A stretch of DNA of 64,000 nucleotides from Flavobacterium hydrophilum (lineage in GTDB: Bacteria; Bacteroidota; Bacteroidia; Flavobacteriales; Flavobacteriaceae): positions 1-64,000 of the forward strand of contig NZ_QJHL01000006.1 of NCBI RefSeq assembly GCF_003202405.1, given 5' to 3'. Position numbers and translations under genes: made by a program. The notes below the pieces were generated by a model. It searched no databases. It was not told the DNA's origin and saw nothing but the letters and a program-made list of their open reading frames with translations. Positions 41,973 through 51,030 of the stretch are shown here, piece by piece. Position 1 is the stretch's first letter. Each line of letters opens with the position of its first letter.

Positions 41973-41984
41973 ATTTTTTTTTTC

Positions 41985-42118
41985 AAGCAGATTCTGCAGT
42001 TTAAGGCAGATTTAATAGATTTTTTATAAAAACAGATTAAGAAATCTGCTTAAATCTTTTAAAATCTGCGTAAAAAAAAACTTAGCGATTCTCTGTGAAA
42101 ACCCTCCGTGAATCTCTG
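41985..42118. repeat. Intergenic repeats of two families
   Basis: AAGCAGATTCTGC, AGGCAGATTTAATAGATTTT and AAATCTGCTTAAATCTTTTA belong to the AATCTGC family seen at 37130. They are followed by ACTTAGCGATTCTCTGTGAA, a member of the CTTAGCGAATCTCTG family also at 44240-44285. No gene in this stretch. Confidence 0.55.
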
Positions 42119-42129
42119 TGAAATAATTT

Positions 42130-43332
42130 TTACAAAATCCCAAGCTCTACCATACAAGCCTTCATCATCTCATAAGTGCGCTCAATATTATTATCCAAAC
42201 CAATAGAAAACCGAATCAACCCATCCGTCAATCCCATTTCAGCCTGTTCCTCTAACGGAATTTCGCTAGAAGTCGATGTTCCCGGTGCGCTGAACAACGT
42301 TTTATAAAAACCCAAACTTACCGCCAGATAACCTAAGTTTCTGGTCTGCATCAATTCCATCAATTCATTGGCTTTTGCTAAACTTCCAACATCAATAGTC
42401 ATCATTCCCCCAAAACCATATTCCGGATTTATCATTGTTTTATACAATTCATGACTTGGATGACTTTTTAATCCCGGATAAACCGTTTTTAAACCATCAT
42501 TTTCAAATTTTTTAGCCAGATAAGCAGCATTACAGCTGTGTTGCTTGATTCGGATATGAAGTGTACGAAGGTTTTTCATCACACTCGCAGAACGCAGACT
42601 GTCCATAGTTGGCCCCAAAAGCATGCTCGCTCCGGAATTAACATTTTTAAGCGAATTAATAAATTCCTTAGATGCACAGGTGACACCACCCACAGTATCA
42701 CTGCTTCCGTTAATGTATTTCGTCAAAGAATGAATCACAATATCAGCACCCAATTTTGCCGGAGAAACTGATAAAGGAGAAAAAGTATTATCCACAACCA
42801 GTTTTAAATTGTGTTTTTTGGCAATTTGAGCCAGTCCTGTAATGTCGGCAACTTCCAGTAATGGGTTACTAACTGTTTCACAGTATATAAGTTTTGTTTG
42901 TGGTGTAATCGCTTTTTCTACAATATCCAATTTGGTAATATCAACAAACGAGGTTTCAATCCCAAAACGAGGCGTAAAATTCTTCAAAAATGCATAAGTA
43001 CCTCCATAAATAGTCCGGCTCGAAACAATATGATCACCTGCGCAGCAAAGTTGTAGCAGGGTAGGTGTAATCGCTCCCATCCCCGAAGCCGAAACATTGG
43101 CTGTTTCTGTTCCTTCCATTGCTGCTAAAGCCTGATCCAGATACAAATTGCTCGGAGAAGAATGTCGCGAATACAAATAACAGCCTTCCATATTTCCTTC
43201 AAAAGTATCAAACATCGTTTTTGCTGAAAGAAAAGTATAAGTTGAAGAATCAGAAATCGACGGATTCACACCCCCGAATTCCCCAAAATATTGTAAATCC
43301 TGAATATTGTCAGCCGGGTTAAAGTTTTTCAT
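42130..43332 (-). CDS. Cys/Met metabolism PLP enzyme (methionine gamma-lyase / cystathionine lyase type)
   Basis: 400 residues, Cys_Met_Meta_PP family. The PLP lysine is in IHSLTKYINGSSDTVGG; YSRHSSPSNLYLDQALAAMEGTE (phosphate-binding Tyr/Arg) and KLVVDNTFSPLSVSPAKLGAD (PLP-ring Asp) are present, as is the C-terminal TSSEIPLEEQ. Members are close to methionine gamma-lyase, O-acetylhomoserine sulfhydrylase and cystathionine gamma-synthase; residues do not settle which. Divergent from an Lrp/AsnC gene 393 bp away, a layout typical for amino-acid catabolic enzymes under Lrp control, which favours lyase. Its leader contains a REP-like CATTGTGAGGAGCGAAGCAA piece. Confidence 0.85.
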   Translation of the reverse strand: MKNFNPADNIQDLQYFGEFGGVNPSISDSSTYTFLSAKTMFDTFEGNMEGCYLYSRHSSPSNLYLDQALAAMEGTETANVSASGMGAITPTLLQLCCAGDHIVSSRTIYGGTYAFLKNFTPRFGIETSFVDITKLDIVEKAITPQTKLIYCETVSNPLLEVADITGLAQIAKKHNLKLVVDNTFSPLSVSPAKLGADIVIHSLTKYINGSSDTVGGVTCASKEFINSLKNVNSGASMLLGPTMDSLRSASVMKNLRTLHIRIKQHSCNAAYLAKKFENDGLKTVYPGLKSHPSHELYKTMINPEYGFGGMMTIDVGSLAKANELMELMQTRNLGYLAVSLGFYKTLFSAPGTSTSSEIPLEEQAEMGLTDGLIRFSIGLDNNIERTYEMMKACMVELGIL

Positions 43333-43454
43333 TTTATTAGCATTGTGAGGAGCGAAGCAAATCTTATCCTCAGGTTAGTATTGTTTTTATGAAATTGATT
43401 TTTGAATTTGTTATTGATATTGCAATTGACTTTTTATATTGTTCAGAAGCTATT

Positions 43455-43530
43455 TCCTGCTATCCGCTATATCTTTTGTGGCGAACCCCGCCACAAAAGG
43501 ATGCCGCTTCTATCAGGGCTAGGGCACTCG
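43455..43530. repeat. Dispersed intergenic hairpin repeat, copy C
   Basis: TTTCCTGCTATCCGCTATAT, then hairpin CTTTTGTGGCG - AACC - CGCCACAAAAG, then GGATGCCGCTTCTATCAGGG. The stem differs from copy A (GTGCCG/CGGCAC) by a paired change (GTGGCG/CGCCAC) that keeps pairing. Confidence 0.72.
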
Positions 43531-43725
43531 TTTTCAAAAGAAATTCTGTTCAAAGTAAAATGTAATTAGAAAATTAATCAAGCATGTAATGATTAGTTAG
43601 ATTTTAAATCTATTAAAATGTATTTGTAATGATTTTTAATCTAAATTTGATAGCAGGATTGTAGTTTATTAGATTTTCTTTCAATCTAAACAACAAACCA
43701 AAAACAACAAACTATAACAGGAACC

Positions 43726-44184
43726 ATGACTTTAGACGCTACAGACAAAAAACTGCTTGTTTTACTTCAAACAGACAGTAAAAAAACGACCAAGGAATTA
43801 TCATTAAAACTCAATCTTTCGGTTACCGCAGTTTACGAACGGATCAAAAAGTTAGAGCGCGAAGGCATCATAAAAAACTACGTAGCTTTAGTAGATAAAT
43901 CGAAAATCGAAAAAGGTTTTGTGGTTTTCTGTCATTTAAAACTCATTCAGCACACCAAAGAATTCCTTACTAAATTTGAAAGTGAAGTTATTAAACTCAA
44001 TGAAGTCTTGGAATGCCATCATGTAAGCGGCGATTACGATTACATTCTGAAAGTGTTGGTAAAAGACATGGAGGCTTATCGTGAATTTTTGGTAACTAAA
44101 CTGACTTCGTTACAGCATATCGGAAGTACACAAAGTATGTTTATGATTAGCGAAGTGAAGAATTCGACTATAATTTCTTTTTGA
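43726..44184 (+). CDS. Lrp/AsnC family transcriptional regulator
   Basis: 152 residues. N-terminal helix-turn-helix (KELSLKLNLSVTAVYERIKKLEREGIIKNYVA) and C-terminal RAM/AsnC ligand-binding domain (VLECHHVSGDYDYILKVLVKD). It acts as an amino-acid-responsive DNA-binding protein, usually an octamer. Divergent transcription from the PLP enzyme suggests it controls that gene, with methionine, cysteine or leucine as effector; this is inference. The 44185-44452 gap after it holds only a CTTAGCGAATCTCTG repeat copy. Confidence 0.93.
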   Translation: MTLDATDKKLLVLLQTDSKKTTKELSLKLNLSVTAVYERIKKLEREGIIKNYVALVDKSKIEKGFVVFCHLKLIQHTKEFLTKFESEVIKLNEVLECHHVSGDYDYILKVLVKDMEAYREFLVTKLTSLQHIGSTQSMFMISEVKNSTIISF

Positions 44185-44239
44185 ATTATTTCCTTGTATG
44201 AGATTTTTAGCTTTTCAAAAGAAAAAGAGATGAGCAAAA

Positions 44240-44286
44240 CAAAACTTAGCGAATCTCTGCAAAAACTCTCTGTGAATCTTTACAAA
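44240..44286. repeat. CTTAGCGAATCTCTG family repeat
   Basis: AACTTAGCGAATCTCTGCAA followed by AACTCTCTGTGAATCTTTAC. A second copy is at 42080-42125. Confidence 0.5.
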
Positions 44287-44452
44287 ATAAATATTTAAAG
44301 ACAACAAGCGAATTCATCAATCAAAAAATCAAAAAAGAATCACTTTCTTTTTAATAATTAAGGAAATCATAACAAAAAACCTTAAGCTTTAAACTTTAAA
44401 CAAAACTTTATTCCTTAATTTTGTATCGCTAAAAATAAAAAATAGAAAAACT

Positions 44453-45856
44453 ATGAGTTCATTTGACGTAGTCATTATAGGTTCAGGTCCTGGCGGATAT
44501 GTATCAGCAATTCGTTGCGCACAATTAGGTTTCAAAACTGCTATTGTAGAAAAATATACTTCATTAGGCGGAACTTGTCTTAATGTAGGTTGTATTCCTT
44601 CAAAAGCATTATTATCATCTTCTCATCATTACGCAGAAATTGCTCATTTTGCAGATCACGGAATCGAAGTTTCCGGTGATGTAAAAATCAATTTAGAGAA
44701 AATGATTGCTCGTAAGCAAGCTGTTGTAGATCAAACCGTAGGTGGAATCAACTACTTAATGGATAAAAATAAAATCACTGTTTTCAATGGTTTGGGTTCA
44801 TTCGTAGACGCAACTCATATCGCTGTTGCAAAAGCTGACGGAACATCTGAAACTATCGAAGCAAAATATACTGTAATTGCTACAGGATCAAAACCATCTT
44901 CTTTGCCATTTATCAAAATTGATAAAGAAAGAATTATTACTTCTACTGAAGCTTTAGAATTAAAAGAAGTTCCAAAACACTTAGTAATTATTGGTGGTGG
45001 AGTTATCGGAATTGAGCTTGGACAAGTTTACCTTCGTTTAGGGGCTCAGGTTTCTGTAGTAGAATTTATGGATAGAATCATTCCTGGAATGGACGGTTCA
45101 CTTTCTAAAGAATTGACTAAAGTATTGAAAAAACAAGGAATGAAATTCTACGTTTCTCACAAAGTAAAATCAGTTGAAAGAAACGGTGATGCTGTAACAG
45201 TTCAGGCTGAAAATGCAAAAGGGGAAACTATTACTCTTGAAGGAGATTATTCATTAGTTTCTGTTGGTCGTCGTCCTTACACAGATGGATTAAACGCTGA
45301 CAAAGCCGGAGTAAAAATTTCAGACAGAGGACAAGTTGAAGTAAACGATCATTTGCAAACAAGTGTTCCAAATATTTATGCAATTGGTGATGTTGTTCGT
45401 GGAGCAATGTTAGCGCATAAAGCAGAAGAAGAAGGAACTATGGTTGCTGAAATCTTAGCAGGTCAGAAACCTCATATCGATTATAACTTAATTCCTGGTG
45501 TAGTGTATACCTGGCCGGAAGTTGCTGCAGTTGGACAAACTGAAGAGCAATTAAAAGCAGCTGGAATTGCTTATAAATCTGGAAGTTTCCCATTCAAAGC
45601 GTTAGGACGTGCAAGAGCAAGTGCTGACCTAGACGGATTTGTAAAAATCTTAGCTGACGAAAAAACAGATGAGGTTTTAGGAGTTCACATGATTGGAGCG
45701 CGTACAGCAGACTTAATTGCTGAAGCGGTAACTGCAATGGAATTCAAGGCTTCTGCGGAAGATATCTCAAGAATGAGCCATGCGCACCCGACTTTCGCGG
45801 AAGCGGTAAAAGAAGCAGCATTGGCAGCTACAGAAAACAGAGCGATACACGTATAA
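44453..45856 (+). CDS. lpdA: Dihydrolipoyl dehydrogenase (E3)
   Basis: 467 residues. FAD motif IIGSGPGGYVSAIRCAQLG at the N-terminus; redox disulfide GGTCLNVGCIPSKALL (C42/C47); NAD motif VIIGGGVIGIELGQVYLRLG; AIGDVVRGAMLAHKAEEEG; catalytic HAHPTFAEAVKEA (His-Glu pair). It reoxidises lipoamide for pyruvate and 2-oxoglutarate dehydrogenase and the glycine cleavage system. Stand-alone gene; TAATTTTG -10 element 30 bp upstream (44416-44423) and terminator just downstream. Confidence 0.96.
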   Translation: MSSFDVVIIGSGPGGYVSAIRCAQLGFKTAIVEKYTSLGGTCLNVGCIPSKALLSSSHHYAEIAHFADHGIEVSGDVKINLEKMIARKQAVVDQTVGGINYLMDKNKITVFNGLGSFVDATHIAVAKADGTSETIEAKYTVIATGSKPSSLPFIKIDKERIITSTEALELKEVPKHLVIIGGGVIGIELGQVYLRLGAQVSVVEFMDRIIPGMDGSLSKELTKVLKKQGMKFYVSHKVKSVERNGDAVTVQAENAKGETITLEGDYSLVSVGRRPYTDGLNADKAGVKISDRGQVEVNDHLQTSVPNIYAIGDVVRGAMLAHKAEEEGTMVAEILAGQKPHIDYNLIPGVVYTWPEVAAVGQTEEQLKAAGIAYKSGSFPFKALGRARASADLDGFVKILADEKTDEVLGVHMIGARTADLIAEAVTAMEFKASAEDISRMSHAHPTFAEAVKEAALAATENRAIHV

Positions 45857-45876
45857 TTTACGTTAAAGCATATTTT

Positions 45877-45907
45877 AAAACCGTCAAAATTTATATTTTG
45901 GCGGTTT
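45877..45907 (+). terminator. Terminator of lpdA
   Basis: AAAACCGTCAAAAT / ATTTTGGCGGTTTT with one T-G pair and a short loop, then a T run. Confidence 0.85.
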
Positions 45908-45999
45908 TTTCTTTTGCAATATGTAATAAGCATAAAAAATTCTGTAAAATATTTTTCCCTTTCGGATGTTACCTTTGATTAATTTTAAAAGATATCATC

Positions 46000-46542
46000 A
46001 TGAAAAATAAATATATAGCTCCAATTCTGCTTGGGGTGGGAATCGCTTTTTTGCTTTATTCATGCGGGTCAACCATTCCTGAAAAAGCAACTGCTGTCAA
46101 TAATTTTGATAAAGCTAAATACCTTGGAAAATGGTATGAAATTGCCAGACTGGATTTTAAATATGAAAAAGGCTTAAATAACGTAACTGCTGAATATTCC
46201 CTGAATGACAACGGAACTATAAAAGTAGATAACAAAGGGTATGAGATTGAAAAAGGAAAGTGGAAACAAAGTATTGGAAAAGCTAAATTTGTCGAAAAAG
46301 AAAATATAGGGATGTTGAAAGTTTCCTTTTTTGGCCCTTTTTATTCAGGATATAATGTAATTGCAGTAGATCAGGATTATAAATATGCTTTGGTCGCCGG
46401 AGAAAGTTTAAAATACATGTGGATACTTTCAAGAGAAACTACAATTCCTGAAAACATTAAAATGGCTTATTTGAAAAAAGCACAGGAAATCGGTTATAAT
46501 ACCTCAGAACTTGTTTGGGTAAAACATGACAAAGCAAATTAA
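46000..46542 (+). CDS. Lipocalin family lipoprotein (Blc-like)
   Basis: 180 residues. Signal sequence with lipobox (AFLLYSC, Cys22) so it is an anchored lipoprotein. The lipocalin motif 1 is FDKAKYLGKWYEIARLDFKYEKG (GxW present), with NVTAEYSLNDNGTIKV and YKYALVAGESLKYMWILSRE as in Blc. It binds lipids, probably lysophospholipids or other envelope lipids, at the outer membrane. TACCTTTG -10 at 45970-45977, 22 bp before the start. Convergent with the DoxX gene. Confidence 0.92.
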   Translation: MKNKYIAPILLGVGIAFLLYSCGSTIPEKATAVNNFDKAKYLGKWYEIARLDFKYEKGLNNVTAEYSLNDNGTIKVDNKGYEIEKGKWKQSIGKAKFVEKENIGMLKVSFFGPFYSGYNVIAVDQDYKYALVAGESLKYMWILSRETTIPENIKMAYLKKAQEIGYNTSELVWVKHDKAN

Positions 46543-46547
46543 AAAAT

Positions 46548-46579
46548 AAACCCGACAGATTTTTAATTCTGTCGAGTTT
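46548..46579 (+). terminator. Hairpin between lipocalin and DoxX genes
   Basis: AAACCCGACAGA / TCTGTCGAGTTT with one mismatch and an 8-nt loop between convergent genes. It may serve both. Confidence 0.6.
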
Positions 46580-46601
46580 AGTATTTCAAATGTGAATCAA
46601 A

Positions 46602-46976
46602 TCATGGGGTAAAAACACTTTTATAATTGTCCCAATATCTGTAAATCAGAAATAAATTGGCTAAGAATAACAAGCCTGCAATTGGCAGACCTTCCGGTGC
46701 AAGGAAATAATTGATAAACAGAATATTTGTTGTAATAGGTAAAATTAAAATATTGGCTAATGTTACAAAACGTCCCGAAATGAAAGCAATTCCACAAAGT
46801 AATTCGATAGATTTTGCCAGAGGAAGCAAATAAGTTGAGGCAACTAAGCCTACATTAAAAGCTTTAAAGTTACCAGTTACTTCTGGTTCAGGAGCGAGCT
46901 TAAAGAAAAAACTGATGGAGGCGAAAAGAAGCAAAAGGCCAATTAAAACACGGACAATAATAGTAGCAATTTTCAT
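46602..46976 (-). CDS. DoxX family membrane protein
   Basis: 124 residues, four membrane helices, beginning KIATIIVRVLIGLLLLFASISFFFK, with LPLAKSIELLCGIAFISGRF matching the DoxX conserved glutamate-containing helix. Role is generally unknown; some members associate with redox or sulfur metabolism. Stand-alone leftward gene. Confidence 0.82.
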   Translation of the reverse strand: MKIATIIVRVLIGLLLLFASISFFFKLAPEPEVTGNFKAFNVGLVASTYLLPLAKSIELLCGIAFISGRFVTLANILILPITTNILFINYFLAPEGLPIAGLLFLANLFLIYRYWDNYKSVFTP

Positions 46977-47213
46977 AATACTAGATTTAATGGGTTAAAA
47001 AATATAAATTATGTGCTTGAAATCTATAATCTAAAATTTACGTTTATAACAAATAATTAATTATAAAACGCTATTATATTGGAGTATTTAGTAATCAACT
47101 AAGTCTTGTTTTGAGATTAATTGAATTCTATATCAAATATAGTAAATTTTTTATTATGAAATTGCTGATTTATTAACAGTTTTATTGGTTTTTGCTGAAT
47201 TTTCAGCTCTGGT

Positions 47214-48398
47214 TTATTTTAAACTTTCATTAATTAAGCGTTCCATTAATTTATTTAAATATTCTACTTGATAATCTCCCACAGATGCTTCAAGATGGTC
47301 ATTTCCAATTCCGCTGTCATTGGTTATAAAAACATATGTTCCATTAGTTGCAATTGCCATATAACGCATTAAAAATTCTGTTTCTTTGTCAATTCCACTA
47401 GCAGTTATTGGAATAATTCTAATTCCTTTTTTACTCGCTGTTGCAATCAAATCATGAATTTCTGAGATAATCTGATCGTCATAATGAGGAGGGGCATCAA
47501 GTACAAGAAACAGAATTCGGGAAGTTGCATTTTCAGACCACTCTAAGTCATTGATAGATTTATCTAAAGCGGTTTCGACAGCTTCCGGAAAATCTCCACC
47601 TGCTTCAGCAGATTGCTCTTTTATAAAATCAACAGTATCATCGATATCTGTAGAAAAATCAGATGTTTTGGTTATGTAATCTTCTCCTTTGTCTCTGTAA
47701 AAAACGGCTCCCATGTTTACTGTAACTCCTTGGTTTTTACGTCTTACTTTTGAAATTACATCCGTTAGTTCCTCTTTTAGGTACTCTAGTTCGTCTCCCA
47801 TAGAGCCTGTTGCGTCTACCATAAACGCAATATCGATCTTCTTTTCGCTGTTTTCTTCATAATATTTTTTTAAAACTAATCGATTGACTTTTTTATCACT
47901 GTATGTCAGAATGTTTTTAAATATCTGATTGCCAATTTTTATTTTTAAATTTTGATTGTCCGACTGGTTATTATTTTTTAAAGAAGGCCATAATTCAGCA
48001 TTTCCTTTATTGTTGGTCCTGGAAGACCATATGATTTCATTTTGAGAGTTAATTAGTGAAACTGGTATATCGACTACATTTTCTGAATCGTATTTTATGT
48101 TTACAGAAATTCTGTCTTTTAAGTAATATTTCCAATAATCACTCATTTCAGAAAATTCAGAATTTGAGTTTAAAGATTCCCAAAATTTCCAATTGCTTAA
48201 GTCATTCCATTCACCGGCGGTAATTTGCCCAGCCTGAATTTGTTGTTGTTGATCTGTTTCTGATGAAGATGATTCTGATTCGACATCTGCACGATCTTCT
48301 GCGCTTGAATCAGAGGATGCTGAGTCTGCTTTTTTACAGGAAAATAGTAATGTAATCATTACTAATAAGGTCAGGCTTAATTTTGCAATTGTTTTCAT
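47214..48398 (-). CDS. vWA domain lipoprotein
   Basis: 394 residues. Lipobox LLFSC (Cys21) after a hydrophobic signal, then a Ser/Asp/Gln-rich linker (~25-55). A beta-sandwich-like region (~75-190) precedes a von Willebrand A domain: MIDAS-like DATGSMGDELEYLKEEL (D-x-T-G-S, the usual D-x-S-x-S variant), GAVFYRDKGEDYITKTSDFS and LFLVLDAPPHYDD. It is probably an outer-membrane or periplasm-facing metal-dependent adhesion or scaffold protein. Partner unknown. It stands alone. Confidence 0.85.
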   Translation of the reverse strand: MKTIAKLSLTLLVMITLLFSCKKADSASSDSSAEDRADVESESSSSETDQQQQIQAGQITAGEWNDLSNWKFWESLNSNSEFSEMSDYWKYYLKDRISVNIKYDSENVVDIPVSLINSQNEIIWSSRTNNKGNAELWPSLKNNNQSDNQNLKIKIGNQIFKNILTYSDKKVNRLVLKKYYEENSEKKIDIAFMVDATGSMGDELEYLKEELTDVISKVRRKNQGVTVNMGAVFYRDKGEDYITKTSDFSTDIDDTVDFIKEQSAEAGGDFPEAVETALDKSINDLEWSENATSRILFLVLDAPPHYDDQIISEIHDLIATASKKGIRIIPITASGIDKETEFLMRYMAIATNGTYVFITNDSGIGNDHLEASVGDYQVEYLNKLMERLINESLK

Positions 48399-48532
48399 AA
48401 AAGGTTTAAAAGGGTTGATTAATAAATATGCTATGGTGTAAGTAATTTTGATTTTGCGGTTAAAAAGATTAATAAATTGACGTTAATCTCGTGTACTAAA
48501 AAGCGTGCCAATATTTTTTTAAGATTACTTTA

Positions 48533-48560
48533 TTGAAGGAATTTTTTTGTCGTAATTTTG
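48533..48560 (+). promoter_or_regulatory. Promoter of the pabB-like gene
   Basis: TTG (48533-48535), 17-bp spacer, TAATTTTG (48553-48560). A start near 48567 leaves ~14 nt before the TTG start codon at 48581, which fits the chosen start. Confidence 0.6.
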
Positions 48561-48580
48561 AAGTCTAAATCAATTCATTT

Positions 48581-49873
48581 TTGAGAGTTTCCATTCACAG
48601 GCACATTCCGGATCCGGAACATTTTAAACTGCAACTTTTAAGTTGGTCACAACAATTTCGAGAGGTTATTTTTTTGGATAGTAATTCCTATCCGCAAGAA
48701 TATTCCAGTTTCAATTGTTTGGTGGCTGTAGATGCTTTTACGTCTTTAAAAACCGATTTTCATAATGCTTTTGAAGATTTGAAACAATATCAGCAAACTA
48801 CAAAAGACTGGCTTTTTGGTTATTTGTCTTATGACCTTAAAAATGATATTGAATCTTTAAAGTCAACTAATTTTGACGGACTCAATTTTCCGGATTTATT
48901 TTTCTTTCAGCCAAAAAAAATATTTGTATTGAAAGAAAATCAGCTTGAAATAAAATACTTGTTATTGTGTGATGATGAAGTAGAGGAGGATTTTGAAGAA
49001 ATTATTCAAAATAAAAACGATTCTTTCGAAACGTTAGATAAAGTCGAACTACAACAACGAATTTCAAAAGAATTATACATTCAGAAAGTAACAAAAATGC
49101 TGGAACACATTCATGTAGGTGATATGTATGAAGCTAATTTTTGCATGGAATTTTTTGCTGAAAATGCCATAATAAATCCTTTGAAAAAATTTCAAAAACT
49201 CAATGAGATTTCAAAAGCTCCTTTTTCGGTTTTCTTTAAAAATAACAAACAATTTTTGCTTTCTGCTTCGCCGGAACGTTATCTCAGGAAAACGGGAGAT
49301 AGAATTATTTCTCAACCCATAAAAGGAACTTCAAAACGATTTCCGGATGTAAATGAAGATGAAAAGTCGAAAAGAGATTTGGAAACTGATGTAAAAGAAC
49401 GTGCTGAAAATATTATGATTACTGATTTAGTTCGGAATGATTTATCACATACGGCACAAAAAGGTTCGGTAGAAGTTACGGAGCTGTGTAAGATTTATTC
49501 GTTTTTGCAGGTGCACCAGATGATTTCTACTGTAACTTCGAGATTAGATGCACAATATTCTCCTGTAGATGTTTTAAAAACAACCTTTCCAATGGGAAGT
49601 ATGACCGGAGCTCCAAAAATTTCTGTAATGAAAATTATCGAAAATTTGGAAGAAACGAAGCGTGGTTTGTATAGTGGTGCAGTAGGTTATTTTACACCCG
49701 AAGGAGATTTTGATTTTAATGTAGTAATCAGGAGTATTTTATATAACCAGGAAAATAAATACGTTTCTTTCTCCGTTGGAAGTGCTATTACCGCTCAATC
49801 TCTTCCGGAAAAAGAATATGAAGAATGTTTGCTGAAGTCTAATGCAATGGCTGAGGTTTTACAGTCTTTTTGA
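48581..49873 (+). CDS. pabB: Chorismate-binding enzyme, aminodeoxychorismate synthase component I type
   Basis: 430 residues from TTG 48581. No ATG lies near, and the promoter spacing supports the TTG. The C-terminal ~260 residues are the chorismate-binding domain: IHVGDMYEANFCMEFFAEN, ISQPIKGTSKRFPD, GSMTGAPKISVMKIIENLEE, YSGAVGYFTPEGDFDFNVVIRS. N-terminal part is short and PabB-like rather than TrpE-like. It converts chorismate with ammonia (from a PabA subunit elsewhere) to 4-amino-4-deoxychorismate for folate. The dipeptide epimerase gene follows after 35 bp. Confidence 0.85.
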   Translation: MRVSIHRHIPDPEHFKLQLLSWSQQFREVIFLDSNSYPQEYSSFNCLVAVDAFTSLKTDFHNAFEDLKQYQQTTKDWLFGYLSYDLKNDIESLKSTNFDGLNFPDLFFFQPKKIFVLKENQLEIKYLLLCDDEVEEDFEEIIQNKNDSFETLDKVELQQRISKELYIQKVTKMLEHIHVGDMYEANFCMEFFAENAIINPLKKFQKLNEISKAPFSVFFKNNKQFLLSASPERYLRKTGDRIISQPIKGTSKRFPDVNEDEKSKRDLETDVKERAENIMITDLVRNDLSHTAQKGSVEVTELCKIYSFLQVHQMISTVTSRLDAQYSPVDVLKTTFPMGSMTGAPKISVMKIIENLEETKRGLYSGAVGYFTPEGDFDFNVVIRSILYNQENKYVSFSVGSAITAQSLPEKEYEECLLKSNAMAEVLQSF

Positions 49874-49908
49874 TCCTATTTGAAAATAATAATTGTGAGT
49901 GTTTGTAA

Positions 49909-50919
49909 ATGAAATTGATCTTAAGAACATATAATCTAAAATTAAAACACACTTTTAGAATTTCAAGAAAGTCAATTGATTTTCAGCCTTCGCTAATAGT
50001 GGAACTACAGGATAATGGATTTTCGGGATATGGAGAAGCTACTTCAAATCCGTATTACAATATTAGCATCGAAAACATTCAGAATGATATTGAACAGATT
50101 AGGGCATTAATTGAAATCACTTCAGATGAAACACCGGAAGAATTTTGGAATAAAATGACCTCCTTTCTGGTACATAATCCTTTTGCATTATGCGCTTTGG
50201 ATAATGCTTATAATGATTTGTATGCGCGAAAAAAAGGTAAAAAGCTTTATGAGTTATGGAATTATGATATTTCTCATAATCCACTAACGAATTATACGAT
50301 TGGAATTGATAGTGTCGAAAACATGATTGCTAAAATGAAAGGATTTCCATGGCCTATTTATAAAATAAAACTTGGAACACCTGAAGATATGGCTATTGTG
50401 ACCGAATTACGAAAACACAGTGATGCTATTTTCAGAGTAGATGCTAATTGTGCGTGGACTGTTGAGGAAACTCTTAAAAATGCAGTTATTCTGAAAAAAT
50501 TAGATGTTGAATTTATAGAACAGCCTCTTAAAGCAGATAATTGGGAAGGACAGCGGGAAGTTTTTGAAAATTCTGTTTTGCCCATTATGGCTGATGAAAG
50601 CTGTATATCCGAAGAAGATATAGTTAAATGTCATAATCACTTTCACGGAGTTAATGTGAAATTAATGAAATGTGGAGGAATAACCCCTGGAAGAAGGATG
50701 GTTGCCGAAGCTAAAAAACTAGGCTTAAAAGTGATGGTAGGCTGTATGACAGAATCTACTGTTGGTATTTCTACAATTGCTCATTTATTACCTGAATTGG
50801 ATTATGTAGATATGGATGGTGCGTTATTATTAGCAGAAGATATAGCGAGTGGGATAACAATAAAAAATGGTAAAACATATTATCCGGACAGAACCGGAAC
50901 GGGAGTGATTTTGTTCTGA
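49909..50919 (+). CDS. Dipeptide epimerase (L-Ala-D/L-Glu epimerase type)
   Basis: 336 residues, enolase superfamily, muconate-lactonizing subgroup. Visible catalytic elements: YKIKLGTPED (Lys base), FRVDANCAWT (Asp), EFIEQPL (Glu), IMADESC (Asp), VNVKLMKCGGITPG (second Lys). It interconverts L-Ala-D-Glu and L-Ala-L-Glu, allowing use of the peptide part of peptidoglycan. It therefore links to the recycling genes at 20523-27364. It lies 35 bp after pabB, likely co-transcribed. Confidence 0.9.
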   Translation: MKLILRTYNLKLKHTFRISRKSIDFQPSLIVELQDNGFSGYGEATSNPYYNISIENIQNDIEQIRALIEITSDETPEEFWNKMTSFLVHNPFALCALDNAYNDLYARKKGKKLYELWNYDISHNPLTNYTIGIDSVENMIAKMKGFPWPIYKIKLGTPEDMAIVTELRKHSDAIFRVDANCAWTVEETLKNAVILKKLDVEFIEQPLKADNWEGQREVFENSVLPIMADESCISEEDIVKCHNHFHGVNVKLMKCGGITPGRRMVAEAKKLGLKVMVGCMTESTVGISTIAHLLPELDYVDMDGALLLAEDIASGITIKNGKTYYPDRTGTGVILF

Positions 50920-51030
50920 CATTCCTCTTAAAATAATGTACCTTTGTATGATAAAATAAAATAACTTTCAGGAATGACAAAGATTGTAAAATGTGAAACC
51001 TGAAACTTCGAACTTGAAACAAAATAAAAA

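Noticed and set aside
43333..43400. SAM riboswitch before the PLP enzyme
   Set aside because: No SAM-I or SAM-II core pattern is visible; the hairpin there is part of a REP-like sequence.
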